This document shows, piece after piece, positions 1-4,933 of a stretch of DNA of 7,538 nt. The position numbers and the translations under genes were made by a program. Numbering within the stretch: position 1 is the first letter of the stretch; every line of letters starts with the position of its first letter. The notes beneath the pieces are model-generated. The model did no database searches, was not told the origin of the DNA, and saw nothing but the letters and a program-made list of their open reading frames with translations. Source of the DNA: Candidatus Omnitrophota bacterium (GTDB lineage Bacteria > Omnitrophota > Gorgyraeia > B26-G9); contig JAGLQQ010000190.1 in the NCBI GenBank assembly GCA_023136735.1, positions 1 through 7,538 on the forward strand, in the 5' to 3' direction.

Positions 1-63
1 AACTTTCATAATAAAAAATTTAAGTAACGATTAGATAGAAAAAACTAAAGTGAATTTTATTAT

Positions 64-87
64 CTTGCTACTTGCTACTTACTACTT
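64..87. repeat. Heptanucleotide tandem repeat over the aldolase stop codon
   Basis: On the plus strand the unit CTTGCTA occurs at 64-70 and 71-77, followed by the one-mismatch copy CTTACTA at 78-84 and a partial CTT at 85-87. The stop codon TAG of the aldolase gene (68-70) and its last residues VVSSK are written by this array. Because seven is not a multiple of three, gain or loss of one unit would shift the reading frame at the C-terminus. Confidence 0.8.
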
Positions 88-862
88 CGTTAAATATTTC
101 CTGAGCTCTTTTCACATCAGCCTTTTTATGAATAATCGCATAGAGTGCTTTTGCTACAGCCACAGGTTGAGGGCTTTGCCATACATTCCTGCCCAGATTT
201 ATTCCTACTGAACCATTTTGCATACCGTCATAAACAAATTCAAATACTTCTTTTTCTGTCTCACACTTAGGACCGCCGGCCATAACAACAGGAACCGGGC
301 AGCCTTTAACTACTTTATCAAAATCCTTATCACACCAATAAGTCTTTACCACGCGAGCGCCAAGTTCAGCAGCAATTCTACAGCACAGGGCAAGGTAGCG
401 GGCTTCACGCTTTTCCATTTCTTTACCCACAGCCGTAACTGCCATTACCGGAATCCCATAATTTTCACACTTATTGACTAGTTTAGAGAGGTTTTTAAGA
501 GTCTGCTTTTCATAATCACTGCCGATAAAAACTGATATACCTACAGCAGATACATTAAGGCGGATAATTTCTTCAATTGAAGTAGTAAGTATCTCATTTG
601 CGAGATCTTTACCAGCCATGCTTGTGCCGCCGGAGACCCGCAATATTATCGGCTTGCTATCTATGGGGTCAACACAGGAACGCAATACCCCGCGAGTAAC
701 AAAAAGCGCATCGCAATAATTTAAGAGCGGTTTTATAGTCTCTCCTGGTTTTTCAAGACAGTGTGTTGGCCCCTGAAAATATCCATGATCAATAGGTAAA
801 AAGAAACAATGTCCGTCCTTTTGAAAAAGGCTGCTTAATCTGTTTTGCATTCCCCAATCCAT
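68..862 (-). CDS. LsrF-like class I aldolase/thiolase (DeoC/LacD/FbaB superfamily)
   Basis: This 264-residue protein is predicted to be a cytoplasmic Schiff-base aldolase of TIM-barrel fold. From memory it aligns along nearly its whole length with E. coli LsrF, the thiolase that splits phosphorylated autoinducer-2 breakdown product. Shared motifs are DWGMQ at residues 2-6, DHGYFQGP at 25-32, TRGVLRS at 56-62, RLN at 101-103, AVTAVGKEM at 141-149, VVKTYW at 171-176, GCPVPVVMAGG at 187-197 and GRNVWQS at 224-230. Lys173 matches the Schiff-base lysine of LsrF. It lacks about 30 N-terminal residues present in E. coli LsrF. The ATG start is secure: GGAGGG lies five bases upstream, with an in-frame TAA just beyond it at 875-877. 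No lsr transport, kinase or regulator genes are nearby, so an AI-2 role is unproven. Related enzymes include archaeal-type fructose-bisphosphate aldolase and aminodideoxyheptulosonate synthase. The family is confident; the substrate is not. Confidence 0.9.
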   Translation of the reverse strand: MDWGMQNRLSSLFQKDGHCFFLPIDHGYFQGPTHCLEKPGETIKPLLNYCDALFVTRGVLRSCVDPIDSKPIILRVSGGTSMAGKDLANEILTTSIEEIIRLNVSAVGISVFIGSDYEKQTLKNLSKLVNKCENYGIPVMAVTAVGKEMEKREARYLALCCRIAAELGARVVKTYWCDKDFDKVVKGCPVPVVMAGGPKCETEKEVFEFVYDGMQNGSVGINLGRNVWQSPQPVAVAKALYAIIHKKADVKRAQEIFNEVVSSK

Positions 863-881
863 AACTACCCTCCTTTAATAA

Positions 882-921
882 GCGCATAATTTACCGAACA
901 ATGTGAGTAAATTATTTGCGC
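882..921 (-). promoter_or_regulatory. Long hairpin just upstream of the aldolase ribosome binding site
   Basis: The bases GCGC and ATAATTTAC (882-894) pair with GTAAATTAT and GCGC (907-915 and 918-921). This gives 13 base pairs interrupted only by a two-base TT bulge, with a 12-base loop. In the transcript the stem ends eight bases before the GGAGGG ribosome binding site at 868-873. It could modulate translation or mRNA stability. The same dyad could instead be a DNA operator. As a terminator it is weak, because only TTATT follows it. Confidence 0.6.
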
Positions 922-928
922 AAATTAA

Positions 929-971
929 ACCCTGAACCGAGCTATGCTCTGGTCTGGGGTACACTACACCC
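929..971 (-). promoter_or_regulatory. Two mutually exclusive hairpins in the aldolase leader
   Basis: In transcript order, GGGT (968-971) can pair with ACCC (957-960) across a short loop, extended by two G-U pairs. The same ACCC can instead pair with GGGT at 929-932. The second structure is a nested stem: ACCC/GGGT outside, ACC (951-953) with GGT (936-938) next, then GAGC/GCTC closing an ATA loop. It is followed by TTTAATTT. The two folds share the central ACCC, so only one can form at a time, as in attenuators and riboswitches. No known riboswitch class was recognised. Confidence 0.4.
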
Positions 972-1016
972 TGTAAACATGAATTTTATGATTTCTAACA
1001 ACTAAATATCTATAAA

Positions 1017-1037
1017 ATAAATATACTCTATATTTAT
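1017..1037. repeat. AT-only perfect inverted repeat at the leader start
   Basis: ATAAATATA (1017-1025) and TATATTTAT (1029-1037) form a perfect nine-base-pair stem around a CTC loop. It lies roughly 10 to 30 bases downstream of the expected transcription start of the aldolase gene. It may be a 5' stabilising hairpin or simply a consequence of AT richness. Confidence 0.55.
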
Positions 1038-1052
1038 CTGATTTAGCTTGCA

Positions 1053-1081
1053 ATTATAACAGCTTCTGCGCTCTTAATCAA
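1053..1081 (-). promoter_or_regulatory. Predicted sigma70-type promoter for the aldolase gene
   Basis: On the minus strand a -35 box TTGATT (1076-1081) is separated by exactly 17 bases from a perfect -10 box TATAAT (1053-1058). Transcription would start near 1046 and leave a leader of about 180 bases before the ATG at 862. This is much longer than a ribosome binding site needs, and it contains the hairpins listed separately. It is the best promoter match in the intergenic stretch. Confidence 0.7.
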
Positions 1082-1160
1082 GGGGGTGTTTAGAGAGACA
1101 TTTCCGCTGTAAGATTTTTTCGCGATTTTTCCGCTAAAAACACAGAGGACCAACGCGATT

Positions 1161-1250
1161 CCTATAATCTTTAGATACCCCTCCCGAAGGAGACTTCTAT
1201 CAACCCCGTATCAGTCTTTCACCGACTAGCAAGCGCCCATGCTGGGCGAA
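1161..1250 (-). mobile_element. Possible remnant of a group II intron 5' end (domain I)
   Basis: Read on the minus strand, this segment begins TTCGCCCAGCATGGGCG, a six-base-pair hairpin (1234-1248). It continues with GAAAGACTGATACGGGG and later TATCTAAAGA. The start of the lactococcal Ll.LtrB intron, recalled from memory, has the same order of motifs: GTGCGCCCAG with a GGGTG partner, then GAAAGCTGATACGGG, then TACCTAAAGA. The segment also folds into a CTCC-TTCG-GGAG hairpin closed by GATA/TATC. No intron-encoded reverse transcriptase and no domain V were seen, and the canonical 5' GUGYG is degraded. If it is an intron, it is a truncated, inactive relic. It starts just behind the tRNA-Asp terminator. 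An unrelated structured RNA is a real alternative. Confidence 0.35.
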
Positions 1251-1256
1251 TATAAC

Positions 1257-1284
1257 AAAACCCAACCTAAAAAGACTGGGTTTT
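1257..1284 (-). terminator. Rho-independent terminator of tRNA-Asp
   Basis: AAAACCCA (1257-1264) and TGGGTTTT (1277-1284) form a perfect eight-base-pair stem with a 12-base loop. In the minus-strand transcript the stem lies eight bases beyond the tRNA CCA end, and its 3' arm ends GGGTTTT followed by GTTATATT. The symmetric A and T runs could let it work in both directions. Confidence 0.75.
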
Positions 1285-1292
1285 GGTTTTTA

Positions 1293-1370
1293 TGGCGGAG
1301 CCGACGGGGTTCGAACCCGCGACCTTCGGATCGACAGTCCGACGTTCTAAACCAGCTGAACTACGGCTCC
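1293..1370 (-). tRNA. tRNA-Asp (anticodon GTC)
   Basis: A complete cloverleaf is visible. The acceptor stem is GGAGCCG/CGGCTCC and the D arm is GTTC/GAAC. The anticodon stem TCGGA/TCCGA closes loop CTGTCGA, and the T arm GCGGG/CCCGT carries TTCGAAC. The anticodon GTC is at 1333-1335 and reads GAC and GAU codons. The discriminator base is G, as expected for aspartate identity, and the 3' CCA is encoded (1293-1295). It lies 188 bases after tRNA-Val on the same strand and is followed by a strong terminator. No convincing promoter of its own was seen, so it may be read through from the tRNA-Val promoter. Confidence 0.97.
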
Positions 1371-1558
1371 TTAATTTTATATCATAAAATTGACCTCAAA
1401 GTTACTCTTGTAACCGAAAGGAATATATATAAAATCTATTTAACTCACACAAGTAATAATTGTTAACTTTAATAATACAAGGATCTATAAATCTTTTAAA
1501 GGCCTTTCCAATACTTTTCAATTTTGTATTGTCGAGGTATTTTCCGTTGAGGGAAATA
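1371..1558. other. Spacer between the two tRNA genes, no gene seen
   Basis: No open frame with a plausible start site or recognisable product is present. Small dyads are visible: ATTTTAT/ATAAAAT around ATC (1374-1390), directly upstream of tRNA-Asp; GTTAC/GTAAC at 1400-1413; CAATAC/GTATTG at 1509-1531; and the palindrome AAAGGCCTTT at 1498-1507. None has a T-run that would make it a convincing terminator for tRNA-Val. They may be processing or spacer structures, or chance in AT-rich DNA. Confidence 0.5.
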
Positions 1559-1632
1559 TGGGCGCGGTAGGACTCGAACCTACGACCCCCTCCTTGTAAG
1601 GGAGGTGCTCTAACCAACTGTGCTACGCGCCC
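1559..1632 (-). tRNA. tRNA-Val (anticodon TAC)
   Basis: The cloverleaf is complete. Acceptor GGGCGCG pairs with CGCGCCC, the D arm is GCAC/GAGC, the anticodon stem is CCTCC/GGAGG around CTTACAA, and the T arm GTAGG/CCTAC carries TTCGAGT. The anticodon TAC is at 1596-1598 and reads GUA and probably other valine codons. The discriminator is A, the usual valine identity base. The bases after it are TAT, so CCA must be added after transcription, unlike in the neighbouring tRNA-Asp. A promoter with TTGACA lies about 36 bases upstream of the 5' end. Confidence 0.96.
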
Positions 1633-1650
1633 TTAAGCAGAAAATATAAT

Positions 1651-1680
1651 TTACCTTAATTTACATTAATTTACCTTAAT
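1651..1680. repeat. Three tandem 10-base repeats in the tRNA-Val promoter
   Basis: On the plus strand TTACCTTAAT, TTACATTAAT and TTACCTTAAT follow one another without gaps, and the next ten bases (TTATTTATTT) look like a degraded fourth copy. The period is close to one helical turn. The array covers the -10 region and most of the leader of tRNA-Val, so each copy offers a TAAATT element, but only one is correctly spaced from the -35 box. Confidence 0.75.
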
Positions 1681-1696
1681 TTATTTATTTTGTCAA
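1668..1696 (-). promoter_or_regulatory. Predicted promoter of tRNA-Val
   Basis: A perfect -35 box TTGACA (1691-1696, minus strand) is followed after 17 bases by TAAATT (1668-1673), which matches four of six -10 positions. Initiation near 1661 would give a 5' leader of about 29 bases for RNase P to remove. The weak -10 is one of several equivalent hexamers in the 10-base repeat array. The -35 and spacing are good; the exact -10 is less certain. Confidence 0.6.
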
Positions 1697-1707
1697 TATA
1701 TAAAATA

Positions 1708-1733
1708 TGCAATTTTACACCTGCGATTTTACA
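1708..1733. repeat. Direct 12-base repeat upstream of the tRNA-Val -35 box
   Basis: TGCAATTTTACA (1708-1719) is repeated as TGCGATTTTACA (1722-1733) with one mismatch and a two-base gap. The nearer copy ends 12 bases upstream of the -35 box of the tRNA-Val promoter. It could be an activator or UP-like region, or a chance duplication. No transcription factor can be named. Confidence 0.5.
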
Positions 1734-1743
1734 ACTATTAAAC

Positions 1744-1770
1744 CGCTTGTTCAAACATTTATATAACGCG
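1744..1770 (-). terminator. Weak candidate terminator of the glmS operon
   Basis: Two bases after the glmS stop codon, CGCGTT (1765-1770, minus strand) can pair with AAC and GCG (1744-1751) across a two-base bulge. It is followed by GTTTAATAG. The stem is short and the U-tract is poor, so this is only the best available candidate in the 140 bases between glmS and tRNA-Val. Read-through towards the tRNA genes is possible. Confidence 0.25.
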
Positions 1771-1772
1771 TA

Positions 1773-3746
1773 TCATTCCACAGTAACGCTTTTAGCCAGA
1801 TTTCTCGGCTGATCGACATCACAGCCTAAGCCAACAGCAATCTGATAAGCAAGTATCTGAAGAGGTAGCGCAACAAGCAGCGGTGAGAAAAAATCATCAA
1901 TCTCAGGGATTTCAATAATATAATTTGAATATTCTTTCTTCCTAATCTCCTTATCGCCTTTTGTGGCAATGGAAAGAACAGTGCCATTACGCGCTTTTAT
2001 TTCTCTGATATTAGAAAGCATTTTTTCATATACTTCGGACTTTGTAGCAATACAAACAACCAAAGGAAATTCATCTATGAGTGCTATGGGCCCGTGTTTC
2101 ATCTCACCTGCGGCATAACCTTCAGCACTAATATATGTTATTTCTTTTAATTTTAAAGCACCTTCTAATGCACTAGGATAATTAACATTGCGGCCTAAGT
2201 ACAGAAAGGGGAAATCACCAAAACGGCGGCCGTATGCAGAATGGGAAAGACTGGCCCATTTTTCCGCTAATTCAAGTGCCTTTTTAGGATCTTTAAACTG
2301 CACTATATCGTCTTCTAAAAATTTAAATTGCTCTGCAAGACGGTAATGATAGCGGTCAACATATTCATGAGCTATTTTTTTTACTTTTTTCTGGTTTTTA
2401 ATAATATCCCGCATACAATCAGGTATTTTTTCCATTTCTTTTAAATAGCGCGAAAGCTGTTTCGCTGTAATTGTTTCTTTGATTCCCGAAAGATATAATC
2501 CAAGCAGGTAAAAAGTCATCAGCTGCGCTGTATATGCTTTTGTTGAAGCAACTGAAATTTCTGGTCCTGCAAGAGTATAGATAACCCCGTCTGATTCTCT
2601 TGCGATCGAACTACCTACAACATTACATATCGATAGTATCTTAGCTCCCTTTTCTTTTGCCGCGCGCAAACTTGCCAGTGTATCAGCGGTCTCCCCGGAT
2701 TGACTCACCAGTATAATCAATGTTTTGTTTTTAGTAATTATCTGCTGGCGATATCTAAACTCACTAGACGTATCAACATTAATAGGGATCTGGAGCATTT
2801 TTTCGAGGATATATTTACCGCATAACCCGGCATGATACGCTGTCCCACAGGCAACTATTTGAATATTGGTTATGTTTTTAAGAGCAGCACGGGAAAGATT
2901 TATATTTTCAAATGTAACAGTTTTTGATTTTATACGATGCCTTAAGATGCGCTCAATTACCTGAGGCTGCTCTTCTATCTCTTTAAGCATGAAATGCGAA
3001 TAACCAGCTTTTTCAGCGCTATCAGCATTCCAGGTTATTCTAACCTTTTTCTTTTTTATCTCTTTACCCTTTAAATCAACTACTTTTACTTGAGTTTTAC
3101 TAATCTTGGCAATTTCATTATTGTCCAAGTATATGATATCACGGGTGCGCGAAAGTATAGCAGGAACATCAGAAGCAATGAAGTTTTCCCCCTTACCTAA
3201 GCCAACAATAAGCGGACTATCCTTGCGAGCCGCAATAAGGATATCCGGCTCATGCATACAGATAACTCCTAAGGCGAAACTCCCCTTAAGGTATCCTATT
3301 GTACGGCAAACAGCACTCAGCAGATCTCCTTTGTAAAATTTTTCTACTAAATGCGCAACTACCTCGGTATCTGTTTGAGAGGAGAACCTATGTCCATCTT
3401 TCTTAAGAGCCAGCTTTAATTCATGATGATTCTCAATTATTCCGTTATGAACGACAAGAAAATTGCGGGTATTTCCGTAATGCGGATGGGCATTTGCTTC
3501 ATTTGGCTCGCCATGCGTTGCCCAGCGTGTATGGCCGATACCAAGATGTCCTGCGACTTGGCGATTGATCAGACAATCAGTTAGCGCCTTGAACTTCCCC
3601 TTTTTTTTAAGCAGATAAAGCCTTTTTCTCTTATCAACTATAGCAATTCCTGCTGAATCATATCCTCTATATTCAAGAGAACGCAAGCCTTCGACCAGAA
3701 TTGTTGCTGCGTTCTTATCTCCGATATATCCTACTATCCCGCACAT
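1773..3746 (-). CDS. glmS: Glutamine--fructose-6-phosphate aminotransferase (isomerizing), GlmS
   Basis: This cytoplasmic enzyme makes glucosamine-6-phosphate from fructose-6-phosphate and glutamine, the first step to UDP-GlcNAc for peptidoglycan and lipopolysaccharide. Residues 1-215 are the class II glutaminase domain: CGIVGYIG (2-9, catalytic Cys2), RGYDSAG (27-33), HTRWATHG (72-79), NGIIEN (101-106) and TDTE (125-128). Two sugar-isomerase (SIS) halves follow, with CGTAYHAG (300-307), SQSGETADT (349-357), STKAYTAQ (401-408), EGALKLKEITYISAEGYAAGE (from 528) and the invariant C-terminus DQPRNLAKSVTVE. The start was set at ATG 3746, because the nucleophile cysteine must follow the initiator; a TTG 33 bases upstream is in frame but would block it. 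At 657 residues it exceeds the usual 600-610. The excess is mostly an insertion of about 43 residues (469-511) at the start of the second SIS half. It is the last gene of the nagA operon. Confidence 0.97.
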   Translation of the reverse strand: MCGIVGYIGDKNAATILVEGLRSLEYRGYDSAGIAIVDKRKRLYLLKKKGKFKALTDCLINRQVAGHLGIGHTRWATHGEPNEANAHPHYGNTRNFLVVHNGIIENHHELKLALKKDGHRFSSQTDTEVVAHLVEKFYKGDLLSAVCRTIGYLKGSFALGVICMHEPDILIAARKDSPLIVGLGKGENFIASDVPAILSRTRDIIYLDNNEIAKISKTQVKVVDLKGKEIKKKKVRITWNADSAEKAGYSHFMLKEIEEQPQVIERILRHRIKSKTVTFENINLSRAALKNITNIQIVACGTAYHAGLCGKYILEKMLQIPINVDTSSEFRYRQQIITKNKTLIILVSQSGETADTLASLRAAKEKGAKILSICNVVGSSIARESDGVIYTLAGPEISVASTKAYTAQLMTFYLLGLYLSGIKETITAKQLSRYLKEMEKIPDCMRDIIKNQKKVKKIAHEYVDRYHYRLAEQFKFLEDDIVQFKDPKKALELAEKWASLSHSAYGRRFGDFPFLYLGRNVNYPSALEGALKLKEITYISAEGYAAGEMKHGPIALIDEFPLVVCIATKSEVYEKMLSNIREIKARNGTVLSIATKGDKEIRKKEYSNYIIEIPEIDDFFSPLLVALPLQILAYQIAVGLGCDVDQPRNLAKSVTVE

Positions 3747-3752
3747 AATAAA

Positions 3753-3758
3753 CTCTCC
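3753..3758 (-). promoter_or_regulatory. Ribosome binding site deciding the glmS start
   Basis: GGAGAG on the minus strand lies six bases upstream of the ATG at 3746. It supports the start that places Cys2 directly after the initiator methionine. The longer frame from a TTG at 3777-3779 has no comparable site. The 62-base gap between nagA and glmS holds no glmS ribozyme or terminator. Confidence 0.75.
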
Positions 3759-3808
3759 GATTTTAGCTATAAGCCTCAAGCCCTAAGCAAAAACCCATTA
3801 TATTTATT

Positions 3809-4933
3809 CTATATTTTATTATAAACTATGTTTCCGTTTACTATTGTCATCTTACAATTAAATTTTTTATCAAAAATAACAATATCGGCGTCATAACCTT
3901 TTGTAATTATTCCCTTTATGTTATCAACGCCGATTATTTTTGCTGGATTAAGACTAGCCATCTTAACCGCATTTGTAATAGAAACTCCACACAAGTATAC
4001 CATATTTTTCACAGCCTGCAACAAATTCAGCTTACTTCCAGCAATAGTAAGATTTTCCATACAGTAAACACCCTCAACTATTTTTAAAGATTTTCTGTCC
4101 ATAGCCGTTACAGAATCACTTACCAGAACAATTTTATCAGCACCCTTGCACTTAACTAACAGCCTTAGATTATCCGGATGCACATGATGAGAATCTGCAA
4201 TAACTTCTGCTGTTATTCGCTCATCAAGCAAAACCTGAGCAATAACACCAGGTTTTCTTGATGATATCCCGCTCATTCGGTTAAACACATGTGTAGTGTA
4301 AAAGCACCCGTAATCTATTGCCTTTTTGGTCTGATCAATATTTGCGTCTGTATGGCCGATAGCCGCAACAATTTTATTTTTCCTAAGCATTTTTATTAAA
4401 GACATGCTATTTTTAAGCTCAGGCGCTATGGTCATTATTTTTATTTTTTCCGACGATTTTTTAATCCATGTCTTGATTGCCCGGGCATCAGGACCTATGA
4501 TAAACTGCTTAGGCTGAGCACCCGCCATGTTTTTATTTATAAACGGACCTTCTAGATGAAAACCCAAGCACCTTGAACCTATCAATATAGAATCCAAAGA
4601 ATCAGACAATAACTTTGAAAATTGATTTATACTTCTTGTATGCAAACTATGCAAAAACCCTGTGGTTCCTGTTTTTACCTGCATATTTGAAATTTTCCTG
4701 ATATCACCATGAATATGCAGATCAATAAATCCCGGAGCAACATACCCTGCTTTGGCATTTATATAAATAGTATCCTTTAAAGCAGGATTTAAACCTCTGC
4801 CTGTTTTAAAAATCTTCTTATTTTTAATAAGAATCCAGGAATTGTCTGTGATTCTATCCCCGTTTATTAAACGAGCATTATGGATAAGTACTGCTTGAGG
4901 ACAATAGCCAGAATTAATTTTTTGTTTTTTCAC
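3809..4933 (-). CDS. nagA: N-acetylglucosamine-6-phosphate deacetylase, NagA
   Basis: This metal-dependent amidohydrolase removes acetate from GlcNAc-6-phosphate to give glucosamine-6-phosphate, the entry point of amino-sugar recycling. Visible motifs are APGFIDLHIHG (66-76, with His73 and His75), GFHLEGPF (124-131, metal ligand Glu128), TIAPE (168-172), GHTDA (193-197, His194), THVFNRM (214-220, His215), IADSHHVHP (245-253), VSDS (271-274, catalytic Asp273) and MASLNPAKIIG (325-335). Length 374 is close to the usual 380. The loop after HIHG is about a dozen residues shorter than in most NagA proteins and lacks their glycine-rich GGxGxD stretch. The start is GTG, overlapping the stop of the AsmA-like gene, with only a weak upstream GGAAAAG, so translation is probably coupled. 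With glmS downstream, both enzymes make the same product. No nagB was seen. Confidence 0.93.
   Translation of the reverse strand: MKKQKINSGYCPQAVLIHNARLINGDRITDNSWILIKNKKIFKTGRGLNPALKDTIYINAKAGYVAPGFIDLHIHGDIRKISNMQVKTGTTGFLHSLHTRSINQFSKLLSDSLDSILIGSRCLGFHLEGPFINKNMAGAQPKQFIIGPDARAIKTWIKKSSEKIKIMTIAPELKNSMSLIKMLRKNKIVAAIGHTDANIDQTKKAIDYGCFYTTHVFNRMSGISSRKPGVIAQVLLDERITAEVIADSHHVHPDNLRLLVKCKGADKIVLVSDSVTAMDRKSLKIVEGVYCMENLTIAGSKLNLLQAVKNMVYLCGVSITNAVKMASLNPAKIIGVDNIKGIITKGYDADIVIFDKKFNCKMTIVNGNIVYNKI
4930..4933 (-). other. GTGA stop-start overlap between the AsmA-like gene and nagA
   Basis: The TGA stop of the AsmA-like gene (4930-4932) and the GTG start of nagA (4931-4933) share four bases. 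There is no strong ribosome binding site in front of nagA. This arrangement usually means re-initiation by the same ribosome, and shows the genes are on one transcript. Confidence 0.85.

Noticed and set aside
1..67. Terminator or further gene downstream of the aldolase
   Set aside because: The 67 bases are AT-rich without a clear GC hairpin plus T-run, and no frame can be supported before the window edge.
218..481. Open frame on the plus strand
   Set aside because: It lies wholly inside the aldolase gene on the other strand, has no ribosome binding site and matches no family I know.
929..955. Group II intron domain V in the aldolase leader
   Set aside because: GAGC and CGGTTC are present, but the hairpin is too short and lacks the conserved AGC triad plus GUAC bulge arrangement.
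1239..1466. Open frame on the plus strand across tRNA-Asp
   Set aside because: It runs through the terminator and the antisense of the tRNA. The RRGSNPRPSDRQ-type peptide is the familiar artefact of translating a tRNA.
1371..1480. Separate promoter for tRNA-Asp
   Set aside because: Several TATA-like boxes exist in this AT-rich spacer, but none has a convincing -35 box at proper spacing and a sensible start relative to the tRNA.
1402..1617. Open frame on the minus strand across tRNA-Val
   Set aside because: It starts inside the tRNA. The GGGRRFESYRAH-type peptide is a known spurious translation of tRNA sequence.
3106..3336. Open frame on the plus strand inside glmS
   Set aside because: Antisense shadow of a well-supported gene, with no start signal.
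3747..3808. glmS ribozyme in front of glmS
   Set aside because: The gap of 62 bases is far too short for the ribozyme fold and contains no recognisable core.
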